Shown here one piece after another: positions 21,108 to 33,536 of a DNA stretch of 64,000 nucleotides. The stretch lies in NCBI GenBank assembly GCA_015847255.1, contig JADLZK010013198.1:62001-126000 (forward strand), written 5' to 3'. Under the pieces are notes generated by a model, which had not been told where the DNA came from, made no database searches, and saw only the letters and a list, made by a program, of their open reading frames with translations. The translations under genes were made by a program, and so were the position numbers. The DNA comes from Hyparrhenia diplandra. Its lineage: Eukaryota; Streptophyta; Magnoliopsida; Poales; Poaceae. The number at the start of each line of letters is the position of its first letter. The first letter of the stretch is position 1.

Positions 21108-24100
21108 TGTAACACCCTAGGTGTTAAGCATCTTGAAAGCATGAGCATTTGCATATCATGATCATCATTTCATGCATAAGCATGTTGATAGTAGCATTTA
21201 CTTTGTTTTGACTCCATTTCATGCTTGATTGATCTAGCTACTCTAGGATCTTAGCTATAATGATGTTTTGGACCTAGATTGTGCCTAGATATATTTTTTG
21301 ACATAATTTAGGACCATGTTTGAGCTTGAGTTTCAATTTAGAAATTTTATTTTAAATCTGCCCTAGAGGTCAAACCTCTTTTGAGTCATTTTGAAACTCC
21401 TTTCAAAAGTGCTTGATAGAGTGGTTTCTAGCAAAAGTTTCTATAGATGAAATGTAGTACTTTTTATGTAGAACAAATGATCTTTTATGAGTTTCTTGTG
21501 AAAAGGTTTGGAAATGGTTCAAATAGTGCCCAACAGTTTGGGTCAAATTTGAGTTGAATTCAAACTCTGTTTTGAATGGTTTGAGTTGACCTTGCTGTTT
21601 TTAATTTTTATCTCCAAATCTAGGCCGAATTAGAAAAAGTTCATATTGAGTGTTTTGTAGCCTATGAAATTCTCTACAAAGTTGATGTTTTGACTTTTTC
21701 CAAATTCTGCACGAATCTCGACGCACAGGCGAAAAACCAGGGCTGACTCAGAAAACAGGGGAGGGGGACCTATCGGGGCTCGTCGGCCGGCGGCGGCCGG
21801 GGCGACGTGGCCACCGCGGCGCCGCCCGATGATGCGGCTCGGGCAGCAGCGTCCGCCGCCGCACGTGCCTTAAAACCGTGCCCACGCCCTGCCCTAACCC
21901 TAGCCTCACTCGAGCCGCCGCCACCCCACTCCACTCGCGCGAAACACGCCACCACGCTGAGCTCCGCCTCGCGTTCCGCCGTCGCCGGCGCGCCAATCCA
22001 CCCCAAACTGAATCCCTAGTGCCGCCCATGAGCTGCTCTACCTAAAGCCAGCGTCGAATCGAGGTGAGGACCAAGGTATCGAATCCTAACTTGCCGCGCG
22101 CCGCCGCGCCGGGGCGAGTCCGCCATGGCCGCCGTTGGGGCAAGCTCACGCTGAGCTCGTAGATCGAGTTTAGGCCGGCGCTTTTCGTGTTTAGAGTCGC
22201 CTAGAGGTGCTTGAGGTCTCGAGCTAGGTGGTGGAGTAGATCCGGCCACCAATTCGCTGGGACGCCGTCATCGCCGACGCGATGCCCGTGGCGCCGGGCC
22301 GCTGCGTTCGTTTTCTCACCGTCGTTGCTCGTTGAGCTTGAAATGGCTTTGCATGTCCTAGTTAGGTCAAGAGGAGTCGAACGGGGCTTGGTTCGTCCGT
22401 TGAGCACCGGAACGCCGGCCGCCCCGTCCCGCGCCGCCCCGTCTGCCGCCGCCGACGTCGTCGTCGTCGTTTTAGCCGGTTTTGGTCGCGAACCATGGGC
22501 ACCTATGAGTCCGTCTCGTCGAGTAGAGTCGAATGGTATAGCTGGTTGCCTTGATTTGGTCATCGCCGGCGAAGATCCGCCCAGACCCGCCCGCAAGCGC
22601 CTCTGCTCCGTGTCGACACATGCGGCCCCGCGTCCTTTTTTCCTTTTCTTTTTTTTTTTTCATTTTTTCCAGTTTTGAATGCAAAGCTTAGAAAATTCAT
22701 AACTTGGTCATTTTGAGTCCTTTTGAGTGAAACAAATTTTGTCATGCTTGTTAGATGATAGGCTACAGTATAAAAATTATGAAACCCTATTTTCTGATAA
22801 CTTTTATATAGAGTTTTATTTATGGCTAGAAATGCATGGAAATTGAGGAAAATCATATCTTTTAATTGGTGCAAGATAAAAATATGCTTTCTGTGCAAAA
22901 AGTGCTTGTTTTTGTGAGTAGAATCCAGAAAAAATATCATGCATGGTATGTTTTGTAGAAGAAATGTGATTTTCTATTTATGTGCTTGGTGCAAGGTGAT
23001 CTTTAGAAATTCATAGAAAAATAAATATTAGGGTTTTGGATGTGAGACTTGGTATGCTTGTGTTTGATAGGTTTTAGAAGCTTATCATACTCAGAAATCT
23101 GTTGTCTGACACTTTTCGTAGTACAAAAGTATTTTCATGCCTAGTTTTATCACTAGCTTGTCATTTTTGTGTAGGGCAGTGTAGACATGATCTTGCCATG
23201 AAATTTTATGGTAGTTGTTATATTCCAGTACTATGCTCTGGTAATTTTGTAGAATTTTCTGAAGTAGTTATGTATTTATCATATTTGTGGTGCATGGAAA
23301 ATAGGCTAGAAATACATGTTTATATGAAGGTAATATGTGATGGTATTTTTATTATGTGTTCCTAGCATGAATAGGATCTGTTAGTGAGCTTGGTTTGGTC
23401 AGCTTAGCAGTTTTGACATTTTTCTTGTTCCTAGCATTTTATATATTTATAGTGTGCATGTGTAGTGTTTGATAGGGCCTATCATTTTATGTGCTTTAAT
23501 TTATCCTTTGGCTTGTCCAGTAGATTTATTTGGTAGATAATTACTTGGTTTACCTGCTGGTTAAGTTTGAGATAGTTTGCATGAGTAGTTTGTGAGATAT
23601 GGAGGTTGTATGTGAGGTTTGAGTTGAAAACAGAGCCTCTGTTTTTTCTCTAATTTCGAGGCTGTTAGGTTCAGATTCAGTTCTGGGTGATGTGGAATGT
23701 TTTGTAGGAAATTTTGTTAGCTTCCCATAGAGTCCTAGTTCACTGAATTTGGAGTTGTAGAACTTCCTGTGTGATTGTTTTAGTGACAGTATGTCGCCGC
23801 CATTTCTGTCATTAGTAAGTTAGTGTTTGCTTGATGTGGGTTATTAGGGTTTCTTTGTAGAATTAATTGTGTCTCTACAGAAGAGATATGTACTTACTAA
23901 TAGCTTGCATCATGAAGCATCCATCCATCATACATATATTACTTTATGCAAGTCGATATTCATGTAATCGTAATCATATCTTTTCTCCATCATATGCATC
24001 ATCTTAGGATCGGGAGAAGTGTTTGCGTCGAGGAGCCAACCGGGAGCTGTTCCATCCGGGAGTGCAGTCAGGAGGAGTCACCGAAGGAGAAGGGTCGACC

Positions 24101-24833
24101 GACGAGCCGATTGAGTGTCGAGCACGTTCCGTTCGACGCTTCTGCGCGAGGCAAGCCCTGGAGCATTCTGCCCTTTCCTAAATTTCTTCCAATTAATTTG
24201 ACTTGAGTCTTTTATATGTTTCATGCATTAAGTATAGGAAATGGTTGAAACCGTTGATGCACCGAGAGATCCTTGTTGAAAGTTGCCCTATCCTATTAGG
24301 AGTCTAGGTTAATGCTCAAAAGTATCATGATTGCAAAGAGACGGTGATTCCGGTCACTTGAGGAAAGTGTTGTGAACAATCACATGGGTGATTGTCAGCC
24401 GCCGTTGAGAACCCGACAAAAGTAAAACATGTGAGATTGGGTGGATATTGTGGTCTTTCCATCCGGTCGATTAAGGACTTACTCTTTGTCGGAATGTGGT
24501 CGGAAGTTGAACGTACTGTTCATATAGTAGGCCCGCCGGTCGTGAGCCACGAAGCTCGTGGGAATGTTAGGGGCCGGCTTTGCTCGCTTTATCGCTCCTC
24601 CTTTGGTGATGGTTGGTGTGGTTAATCGGGCGCAAGAAGATGCGCACGAGGCGTCGTCCTCGTTGCCCGCGCCACCGGGTGGCCCGAGAAGGAGGGGCCG
24701 GGTAGCCGGCAAGACCGAGACTTTACGTCCCGTAACATCCTGGGAGTGATTGGGTTTGCCTTTGCAAAGCAAACTTGGTGTATGTCAGGGTATTCGCCAG
24801 CTGGTTTGCAAATCGATTCGAATCGCCATCTCT
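21108..24833 (+). mobile_element. 5' LTR of Gypsy-1 (3' part missing or replaced)
   Basis: The LTR starts TGTAACACCCTAGGTGTTAAGC and matches the solo LTR at 55678-60206 and the truncated 3' LTR at 41796-43342. Similarity to the solo LTR stops at about 24833 (GAATCGCCATCTC), about 780 bases before the solo LTR ends, so the end carrying the GAGTATTTTGTACTCGGGG-type block is absent. The TGTAACACC start and large size fit Tekay/Del-type chromoviral Gypsy elements of grasses. Confidence 0.85.
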
Positions 24834-25460
24834 CACACCATGTCACCATTATCTTGGCCAGTAGTACGGGGCTACTCACTTGAGTGGTCATGAATGGATC
24901 GAAATACCTCTCGCCCCGGGTAATGGTTGTTCAATGCCTCTACGCCCAAGATAATGGTGTGAGCCGTGAGAGCATGATCAGATAAATGTCGGTCTAGGGG
25001 GGAAATAAAATGATTTTGAGAGCTCTGTGGTCGGGTAGTGCCCCCGTAGACTTGTGTATGGGTACACAGGTGTGCCGGGTGTAAATGTGTTTTTTTCGCA
25101 TGGTATATGCGATGTAGTTGGGTGGACTGTGAAGGTATATGCAATTTAATTCCTTGCATTGCATGAATATATTGTGGGCTGAAATGAAATTGCGTGTACA
25201 CTAACAAACAAGAATGCGTGTGTAGATCGACTAGTCATGTCTTATTTTCTTTTTTGAGAGATCGTAGGATGCCACCATTAATACGAATAGAGAAATCTCT
25301 TTCCTATTCCGTGAGATACGTAGGAGACGTTTATGCATCATATTTAAAATTTTCCATCATGGCATTCATGCATTTTCCATCTTTTCCCCTAATTAGTACT
25401 TGCCCTAATTTGGTCAAAACTGGACTATTGTTTCTCAATCTCATTTTATCTCCTAAATCT
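24834..25460. other. Sequence following the 5' LTR break, no gene seen
   Basis: No primer-binding site (TGGTATCAGAGC-like) was found here, which is unusual for the region after a 5' LTR. No domain is recognised. It may be the element's untranslated leader or sequence brought in by the rearrangement at 24833. Confidence 0.35.
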
Positions 25461-26380
25461 TGCTACAGATGGCTCCAACCCCAGCCTTCCGGTAGTGGCA
25501 CTATCGCAGACAAGAAGTTTGCATGCCCACAGTCTTTGTGGCGTGTACTCCGGCAGATTGGCTACATTGAGGCACTGTATACACTTGGGAGACAGCCCCA
25601 GCAGAGAGTGCATAGTTACCGTGGATTCACCTTGTGGTCCTTGCCCTTGCGCATGCTGGGTCGTGTGGGTAGGATGGGATATTACTGAGTATGGGCTATC
25701 CCCTCGAGGCTGCAGCCGATAACAATGCGTTCAGGTGTACCGAGGAGTTTGATGGTGGACCACCCCGAGGTGTTGATTGGGACGCTACTTCCAGCTTTCC
25801 CCGCCCCCCTTTTCACCGCTTGGGAGCGTGGTGGTGTGGACCCTTTACGGCGGGGGACGCGACGAGGAGCGAGGTAGCACTTGTGACGCCATGAGTGCTA
25901 TGTTCGCTATGATGCGAGATGGCGGTTTGTTCAGAGGACAAGGCATGTGGAGCTATGGCGCCGTGGTTCGGCCGAGAGGGTGAGATAGATCATTGATTCG
26001 GGATCGCAGGAGGCCGCGTGGCATGCCGAGGCGTGCTAGGGGAGGAGAGAAGGATGTTGCCGGTCCGTCCAAGAGCAAGGAAGAAAGCCAAGCAGAGCAG
26101 GAGTTAGCAAAGATGAAGAAGCAGTGTGTCGAAGTCTTCCGCACGCTTAGCGGTCGCCAGCAGAAGGCGTAATGGATCCTTGAGCATGCATCTTCGACCG
26201 CCTACTTGGCAAGAGAGAGAGGTCGAGGGGCTACAAGGAAATTAAGGAGAAGCTTGAGAGTTTGGAGTGTGAGTACACCAACATGCGAGAGGAGTACTAC
26301 CGCCCGTACTATGCCTACTACTACCCCATGGGTGCGGACGAGGACCTTCGGATAGAGGGTGCAGCCTGCGGCGACTAGAG
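25460..26380 (+). pseudogene. Unidentified coding remnant between the Gypsy-1 LTR and gag
   Basis: Consecutive open patches in shifting frames read like one degraded protein: ADKKFACPQSLWRVLRQIG, YRGFTLWSLPLRMLGRVG, EEFDGGPPRGVDWDATS, FHRLGAWWCGPFTAGDAT, MMRDGGLFRGQGMWSYG, a basic stretch (RDRRRPRGMPRRARGGE), then a helical segment EQELAKMKKQCVEVFR and EEYYRPYYAYYYP. The order and lack of low complexity argue for a former ORF of about 300 residues, upstream of and separate from gag. I do not know its family; it may be an extra ORF of the retroelement or a captured host gene. Several frameshifts and a stop make it non-functional. Confidence 0.45.
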
Positions 26381-27050
26381 AGGACCGAGGATGGTGACCC
26401 CACTTCTCGTGCTTCACAGGAGTAGATGACTGTGATGCCACATTTAGATTCCAGCTAGATGCTAGCACGTAGACCTCGATCTAGATGAGACACCCTTGTA
26501 GCCGAGCGGTGTAGTGCCACTAATGCCATGTAATTTCCTTTTTATTCGTGAGACTATCAGCATGTAAGACTTGGATCCGTAATATTTCGAGACCTTATTG
26601 TATCGCCGAGACCTTAATTTTAGTTCGTGCCCTCTATTGTGATCGGTTTTATGGTAATTGCGACATATTTGTCAATTGTGAAATCATGCGGGTTGTGCAA
26701 CATTTTGTTGCCATTGTTTGCGAAATCTTGGTACACATATTGCGTTGACATAACCGCGTGATGTTGATGAAAGACCGTATTGAGTTTATTGTTACCGTTA
26801 TTGTGGATGAATTTATTCTCTCAATAAATTCCGTGTAACTTAAATTCAATATCTACACTTTGGACAACATCATCGATGGTTATTGTTGATTCAAATGTGC
26901 GATGCCGCGAAACTCGATCGTCTTCGGGGAGATCGACAAAGAACCACCTCCAAAGTGAACCAGAGCGAGTTCTTTGATCGCCTCGGGAGAGTTGCGTAAT
27001 ATCGCACGCAACACCGAAAGCAGGAGGAGGCCGTGGTGGTGCTTGATAGG
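26381..27050. other. Linker between the extra coding remnant and gag
   Basis: This is non-coding and moderately AT-rich. The first half resembles a transcript 3' region (GCCATGTAATTTCCTTTT near 26525). From about 26880 it turns into the gag leader/N-terminus. No other feature was seen. Confidence 0.35.
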
Positions 27051-27650
27051 GATGGATTCCGGTCATTACAAGGACTTTAAAGCCACGGAACCACCAAAGT
27101 TTACTCGTGGCAAATGAACCCCATGGAGGCCGAGGAATGGCTTACCTCGGTGGGAGGAGAAGTTCCGTTTGGTGAATTTGTCCGAGACCCAATGCGACTA
27201 TGCAACGCACTTGTTGGAGGGACCCGCAGGGATATGGTGGAAGAATCAGCGTGCTACTTTTCCTGCCAATGTTCCTATCACTTGTTCCAGTTTACAGCAG
27301 CTTTTTCCGAATACCTACATACCGGGCCGGTGCTCGCAAAAGAAATTGGGAGAGTTCATTAAGCTCGGTCGGGACAACAAGACCATGAGTGAGTACCTAT
27401 AGGCTTTTAACAGTTTGTCTAGGTATGCTCGACATGGTCGATACTGAGGCGAAGAAGTTGGCTAGCTTCAAGAGAGGGTTGAATCTAAAATGCTGAAAAA
27501 CCATGGAAATTCCACTAGGGATACTTTTCAAAAGCCTTTGTGACTCCGATTGCATTCATCGAGGAGGAAAGTAATGCCTTGTTGTATCGCATCCAAAGGC
27601 AAGAAGAGACCATTTGAAGGTAACCCAGACGTGGTAGTGGTTCCTTTAGA
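27051..27650 (+). pseudogene. Gypsy-1 gag (degenerate)
   Basis: Translated patches show the plant Gypsy gag core: YKDFKATEPPKFTRG, NPMEAEEWLTSV, LSETQCDYATHLLEGPAG with IWWKNQRATFPANVPIT, then YIPGRCSQKKLGEFIKLG with DNKTMSEYLQAF, and ASFKRGLNLK. These lie in three different frames (27114, 27169, 27361 and on), so there are several frameshifts, plus a stop at 27401. The core normally forms the particle shell. The copy is not functional. Confidence 0.8.
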
Positions 27651-28150
27651 CGCCGCCGAACTACGCCCACCGCCGCCTTCGCGTTATGCCCCACCCCCGT
27701 AAGAAGAATCAAGCTAGAAACCCGCGTCAGAAGTTTGTTGTGCCTCGCCGTAAAAGGAAAGCCTGCGATGGGGGAATGTTCCATGACCCCGCGGGCCCTT
27801 CAACCACAATAATTGCTTCAATTGTGGTAAGCCCGCATTTCTCCAAGTCTTGCCCGCAGCCCCAGAAGAACTACAAGCAAGATGTGGGATGTGCACACTT
27901 TGCCAATGTCGCAGGAAGTTCCCGAGGAGAGACCGTGGATGTACCGGTAACGTGTTTAGTTAACAATCGTAGTGCTTTGTTGTTTTATTTGATTCGATCA
28001 TCGCATTCATTCATGAGTCGAGTTTGCATAGAAGAATGGGGAACAAATCACCGACCTAGGGTTTGGCTACGAATTAGTTCGCCAGGGGCTGACCAATCGA
28101 CTAGACAGAGGGCCAATGATGTGAAGATCATGATGGGGATTTAGAAATAA
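27651..28150 (+). pseudogene. Gypsy-1 CCHC knuckle and aspartic protease remnant
   Basis: Around 27805-27860 a CFNCGKP motif followed in another frame by SKSCPQPQKNYKQ gives a broken CCHC zinc knuckle. At 27985-28040 a segment like VLFDSG..HSFMSRVCIEEWG corresponds to the protease active-site region; the DSG is read here as a mutated YLIRSSHS. Frameshifts separate the parts. Confidence 0.65.
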
Positions 28151-28559
28151 TAACTTCCTTAATAGTCTTACCCGGTTTGTGTTTGGATGTCATCCTCGGG
28201 ATGAACTCGGATGAAGAGTTGGGGTGTGATCATAGATACGGTGAATAGAGTAGTACATTTGAAGCACCCCGCGATCTAAGCGAACACCGGTTTTGTTACC
28301 TAAGGCCATCGACCTTAACCGTGTGTTCAAATTGCCTTGCAAGTGACTAGTATCTCGACATACCGTAGGTCCCGTGAGTTTCCTGGACGTCTTCAGGAAG
28401 ACCTACCCGGATTGCCGCCGATAGGATGTTGAGTTTGCAATAGAGTTAATTCCGTGGACCGCCCCTATATCTCGAAGACCCTACCGAATGCCGCCCAATG
28501 AGTTAGCGTAACCGAAAAGTACAGCTCGGGAGTTGCTTGAGAAAGGTTTCATCACCTAG

Positions 28560-29250
28560 TTCGTCACCTTGGGGATGTCGGCCTTTTGTTCGTGAAAAAA
28601 AGAAAGATCGACGCAGAGGATGTGTGTGGACTATAGGCCACTCAATGCGGTAATCGTGAAGAATAAATACCCGCTACCCCGCGATTGACATTCTTTTGAC
28701 CGCTTGTCTAGAGCCAAAGTTTTCTCAAAGATAGACCTTCGACCGGTACCATCGATTAAAATCAGACCCCAGGGATATACCCAAGACCGCATTCTCGACG
28801 CGGTATGGTTTGTACGAGTATCTCGCCATGTCCTTTGGCTTGACGAATGCTCAAAGACATTTCATGTGTTTGATGAATTCGGTGTTTATGCCTAAACTTG
28901 ACAAGTTCGTGGTTGTATTCATCGATGACATCTTGGTGTATTCTCGAGAATGAGGAAGAACATGTCGAGCATTTGAGGATAGTCTTAGAGAGACTCGAGA
29001 GCATAAGTTGTATGCTAAGTTCAGTAAAGTGTGAGTTTTGGTGAAGGAAGTGCATTTTCGGGACATGTATTATCCGAGAATGGAATTTCAAAGAGATCCG
29101 AAAGTAAGGTGCAAGAGGTGCCGGATTGAAGGCACCCGCCAGTTTCGAGATCCAAGTTTTCTAGGGTTAGTTGGATATTATCGTAGGTTCATACCGATTT
29201 CTCCAAAATAGCTAAACCTATGACCCGGGATTGTTATAGAAGGAAGAGAA
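28560..29250 (+). pseudogene. Gypsy-1 reverse transcriptase (degenerate)
   Basis: Recognisable RT blocks in order are DYRPLNAV(I)VKNKYPLP (28628-28677), RAKVFSKIDLR (28709-28741), the LTNAQ-type region (28838-28860), and FIDDILVYS around the catalytic aspartates (28918-28945). These are followed by FLGHVISENG-like and GYYRRFIP-like stretches to 29200. At least five frame changes and several stops occur. Block order and the YVDD-class motif (here FIDD) identify Ty3/Gypsy RT. Confidence 0.85.
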
Positions 29251-29525
29251 ATTTGTGTGGACACCGGAGTGCGGGCAAAATAAGCGTTTCGTACATTATG
29301 AACGTTGTTGACTACGGCTCCCGTGCTTGCACAACCTGACATTCAGAAGCCCTTTGATGTATATTGTGATGCATGTGGTACGAGATTGGGATGCGTACTC
29401 ATGCAGGAGGGCATAGTCATTGCTCTATGCATCTTGACAACTAAGGAAGCATGAGGTTAACTATCCAACCCATGACTTAGAACTTGTTTGCCGTGGTGCA
29501 TGCATTGAAGATTTGGCGACATTAC
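29251..29525 (+). pseudogene. Gypsy-1 RNase H, 5' part
   Basis: It contains PVLAQPDIQKPF, DVYCDACGT with GLGCVLMQEG (the RNase H first-aspartate region) and RKHEVNYPTHDLEL…VHALKIWRHY. The last codons (GACATTAC) are the target of the gag-only LTR element; the domain resumes at 39899 with YLLGNVCHVYTDHKS. Confidence 0.85.
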
Positions 29526-31722
29526 CGAAAAGGTCCCTTGTGGTTTTTGGTAATTGAGTGTCAACATTAGGTGAACTAATAATGTGTGATTGAGATAATA
29601 CACGTGAGATTAGTTCACATGTGATAATGCAATGGAGGAGCTTTATTGCATATGAGACATGACATGGAGTCATGTGACCAAGTTGGTGAAGATCAAGACA
29701 AGGCTTGGCTTGATGGACCGTTGCAAGTGTGAAGGGCAAGTCGAGGCAAAGAAGCGGATGGACCGCGAGGCGGTGAAGCTTGGCAAGACTTGGCGCCGAC
29801 GGACCGACGCAACGGTGAAGAGCAAGTGAGGTCAAGATCGATGGACCAATAGTGTCACGTGATGATATGAAGTGGATCATATCATTTGGTGATCGTGTTG
29901 GTGCATGTGTTGCATCGGCACTTGGAGATGGAGCGGAATGGAAATGCGCAAGGCAAAGGTATAACCTATAGGGCATTTCATTTTACGGTCATTGGTGCTT
30001 AGAGAAGTTTATGACCGGATTTAGGATAGATGGTCGTACTATCAAGAGGGCAAACTTGTTTGCATATCGGTCATCTAGTGCCACTTGAGCGATCTAACTT
30101 TTGCGATGTGTTAGGATCGAGTGGCGTGGTAAGAGCAAGAGAAAATCCTTTGAAAATGATTGTGAAAATGCTAACACACATGCACATGGTGTTGTACACT
30201 TGGTGGGTAAGACATTTGCGAGAGGAGAAGTTGTTTCGGTGTTTCGGACACTTGACTGCTCTTAGAGTGGAATACTGCTTTGATCCATTGTGAGTTGGAT
30301 CAAGTAACCATGTCAGTTGTGTAGCCCTCTGAGTAAGCTTTCCATAGAGTCTAAGATCATCGAAAATGGAGTTCGGATGAAGGAGATATCGCCGCTTTAC
30401 CCAGCCGGTGGTCCGACCGGACGCACGATGGCGCGATCGGACGCACCGACCGGAGGCTCCGGCCATTGCGTCCGGCAGAGAGCTCGCAGCCTAAATTTTG
30501 CGGGACGCTATGATCGATTCGCGGCCCGACTCACCGGTGAGTCCCGCCGGCGGGCCCTGGCCGTCAGCCGCGGGTTTGGACCCCAACGGCTCTATTTGGC
30601 TTGGGGGCTATAAATAGAGGATGTGGTTGGCCATGGCAGGTGCTTAGCACCTTGGGGACTTTTGTGTCCATGCTTGAGAGTGCTTGAGAGCCCTCCCACT
30701 CACTTGTGATTGATAGAGTTCATCCAAATCAAAGTGAGGAGTGATTCTAGTGCATTCGCGTTGGGAGATCGAGATTCGTGGCACTAGGTGATCGTGTTGC
30801 AAGCCTGTGTGTGCTTGTTGCTTGGAGGCTGCCACCTCCTAGACGCGCTTGGTGGCAAGAGACTCTCGTGAAGCACCAACGGAGATTGTGCGGTGCTCCA
30901 AGGAGGATTTGTGAGAGGTTCGTGCTCACCTCGCTGGGGATCGGTAAGAGCGACACTACTAGAGCGTGCGGGTGAGTACCTCCCTTGTGCGTGTGGTGTC
31001 TTGCGGTGCCTTGAGAGGCTCACTTGAGAGTGGTGTCTTGGCGGTGCTTTGCGGGCGTGCCTTTGAGGGGCAAGTGATCGGAGAATCACAATCGAAGAAC
31101 CATCTAGGTGAAACACCAAAGGAACCACCCAAGGTGTTGGTCTCCATTACAACGAGGAGTAGGGGAAGTTGGCAAGCTTCCCGATACCGGGTAAAAAAAT
31201 CACCCAAGTGTCAACTTGTCTACTCTTCTAAGTGGTTTGCATTCTCGAAATCACAAGCTTTGTATTTACATTCATATATACCTTGTGCCTCCGCTTGTGC
31301 TTGTGGAGTAGCTCTTGCAATTACTAGCTTGTGTAGCTTGTTAGTTGCTTTGCTTAGTTTGTGTAGCTAAGTAATTTGAGCCTTTGGGTTAGGCGTGTGT
31401 CGCCTTGTCCTTAGTGCATCTAGTGAGCTTAGGATTGGCTTTGTGCTTTTGCTCATTAGAATTATGTAGGAGCTCACCTTGCTTGAAGTACTAGTGCATA
31501 GGTTTGTGTGACCTTGCAATAGAAACGGTTAGAAGCTCAAGCTAGGCTTATCACCTCATTTGCTTTGTGTAGGATCTTTTGTGAGGTGATTTAGAGTCAT
31601 AGCTAGAGGGGTGAAGTCTTGGCTAAACGAATAGTTTTAATTCAGATTATATTTGTTTAGCCGGGCGCAATTAGTTTTAGAAAGGACTATTCACCCCCTC
31701 TAGTCCCCATCTCGACCCTACA
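29526..31722 (+). repeat. 5' LTR of the gag-only element
   Basis: The LTR begins CGAAAAGGTCCCTTGTGG (the expected TG is CG here) and ends CTCGACCCTACA. TATA-like GGCTATAAATAGAGG lies at 30606-30620. It differs from the 3' LTR mainly in GC-rich blocks such as 30400-30590. Confidence 0.9.
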
Positions 31723-31724
31723 AG

Positions 31725-31736
31725 TGGTATCGGAGC
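31725..31736 (+). promoter_or_regulatory. Primer-binding site of the gag-only element
   Basis: TGGTATCGGAGC, one mismatch from the tRNA-Met type TGGTATCAGAGC, lies two bases after the 5' LTR. Confidence 0.85.
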
Positions 31737-31775
31737 TAGGTCTCTCATTTAGTGGTCTTAACCGACCTCGAGAGG

Positions 31776-32195
31776 ATGGTGACCGATGGGCTAGATGTTG
31801 AGTGTCCACACATTTTTGATGCCACACTCTTTTGCACGTTGGAGAGATTGGCATGTATGCAATTTCAGTGAATATTTCTCCTAACATGTGGTGGATCATA
31901 GATGTGGGCTTTTCTTGTGCTATTGACCGCAAGAATACATCTCAAGCACAATCAAATTGCCTACATCTCGATTGCCAAGGTACTAACATTTTCTATCGAT
32001 CTTTGGATAGTAGCATTCTTAGTGAGATCATGGACTTTTGAAAGCTCTCATGAGATATGGGTTTATCTCAATGAGAAATATGGGATGATCTCCAATGACA
32101 ATCTTGATGAGCACAAGATGGAGGCACATGAGGTTGTTGAGCATGACCACACCTCGGTGGTTGTGAAGGATTGCTCCACCTTATGGTCAAGTGGA

Positions 32196-32234
<39 letters not shown>

Positions 32235-33536
32235 CAATTCACTCCAAGTCCACTTGACAAGGTTGACAAGGACGCCACAAGTGATGCAATCGATGGTGCT
32301 ATTCCATGCACACTTGATGGTGAGGATGATGGCTATGAGAGTGATGATTCTACATGTTCATCTACATCACCCGATTGGTCTATGTCACTTGGTGACACCA
32401 AGGTACCTTGTGGTGACATAGTTGTCGATTGTGATGATCCAAATTTTGAGCTCATATATAGTCTCATCCATGGTTTAAACAAAGAGTATGCTAAAAACAA
32501 GAAATTGAAAAATGAAAACTCTTTGCTTAAGACAACATGTGAACAACAAGAGCATCTACTTTATGTTACTACTTGTTCACATGAGGTGCTAAAATTGGCT
32601 CATGAGGAACTTAGTGTTACTCATGATAACTTGGTACAAGACCATGCTTTTCTCACTAAAAAGTTTTCAAATCAAAAATTTAAAACTAGTGAGAGCTCAT
32701 CACTTGGGTCAAATGATCAATCACATATTTGTGCTAACCCTTGTGATGTAGGCAAGAAGCATGTATCCACCTCTTGTGATAATTTATTGGAGATGCCATG
32801 TTCTTCATCTTTAAATACTTGTTCTTCTCCTATGTCTTGTGAGACTAACATTTTGAAGGAGAATGATGAGCTCAAAAGAAAGTGAAGAAATTGAGCAACC
32901 GGTTAGAGAGGTGCTACAACTCCAAGGTCCTCTTCGAGAAAATAGTGAAGAATCCAAGGAGCCTACATGATAAGAGTGGTCTTGGGTTCATCAAGAAGAA
33001 GTTGACCAAAAGTGGGAGGAAAATAGCAAAGAAGGTCAAGAAGCAAGAAAAGGAGAAGCTATCTCATTTCATGTGCTATCAATGCCATGAAAAGGACATC
33101 TTGCTAAGGCTTGTCCAAATGAAGAAAAGCTCAAGTTGAAGCAACAAGAAAAGCCTCAACCGAAGCCCCAAGATCGAGTCAAGATCAACCATGAAGATGA
33201 TGGTGACTTGATGAAGAAGAAGAAAAACAAGAAGGTGTGGAAGAGCTTATACAAGGCATCAAACTCATATCCAAGATGCCAAGATGATGAGCAAGATTCA
33301 AGCTAAGAAGATAAAGTTTGCTCACATCAAGTGCTTTGAATGTGGAGACATGGGACACTTTGCCTCTGAGTGTCCTAACAAGCTTGGAGAAGGAAGCTCA
33401 AGCAACTCATGAGAGGCAAGGCAAGAAGAAGCATCAAATGAGTAAGAAAAGAATGGGCTCAACAAAAGAGAAGATGCTACTTATGTAGGGAAAGGGGACA
33501 CATGGCTCATTCATGTCCCCTAGGTGAAAATTCTAA
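31776..33536 (+). pseudogene. Gag of the gag-only element with three CCHC knuckles
   Basis: From an ATG at 31776 (MVTDGLDVECPHIF) broken frames give the gag N-terminus (WWIIDVGFSCAIDRKN, NCLHLDCQGTNIFYRS, HEIWVYLNEKYGMISND), then a long frame to 32885. That frame has a GAT repeat coding 14 aspartates and a predicted coiled coil (NKKLKNENSLLKTTCEQQE). Three zinc knuckles follow in different frames: CYQCHEKD… (33073), CFECGDMGHFASECP (33332-33376) and CYLCRERGHMAHSCP (33475-33519). There is a frameshift near 32035 and a stop at 32883-32885. The element at 33537 splits what follows. Confidence 0.75.
32196..32234. repeat. (GAT)n microsatellite
   Basis: About 13 GAT triplets inside gag encode an Asp run in the gag frame. 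Confidence 0.9.

Larger units (their letters stand above)
10613..24833. repeat. Duplicated unit 1 (pairs with 45212-59422)
   Basis: From GGATGCAACCAACGACG at 10613 to GAATCGCCATCT at about 24832 the sequence matches 45212-59422 in the same order and orientation, with an offset near 34.6 kb. It includes gag N-terminus, LINE, BAHD gene, inverted-repeat element and Gypsy-1 LTR. Differences are mostly small indels in GC-rich tracts. Both copies contain the same Gypsy-1 insertion (left duplication CATGC), so duplication followed that insertion. Confidence 0.95.

Noticed and set aside
26649..26849. Frames with an Ile/Thr-rich composition as a membrane peptide
   Set aside because: Biased composition in an AT-rich linker, no start context, no conservation visible.
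32190..32421. Met/Asp-repeat frames as a metal-binding protein
   Set aside because: They result from a GAT microsatellite inside gag read in two frames.
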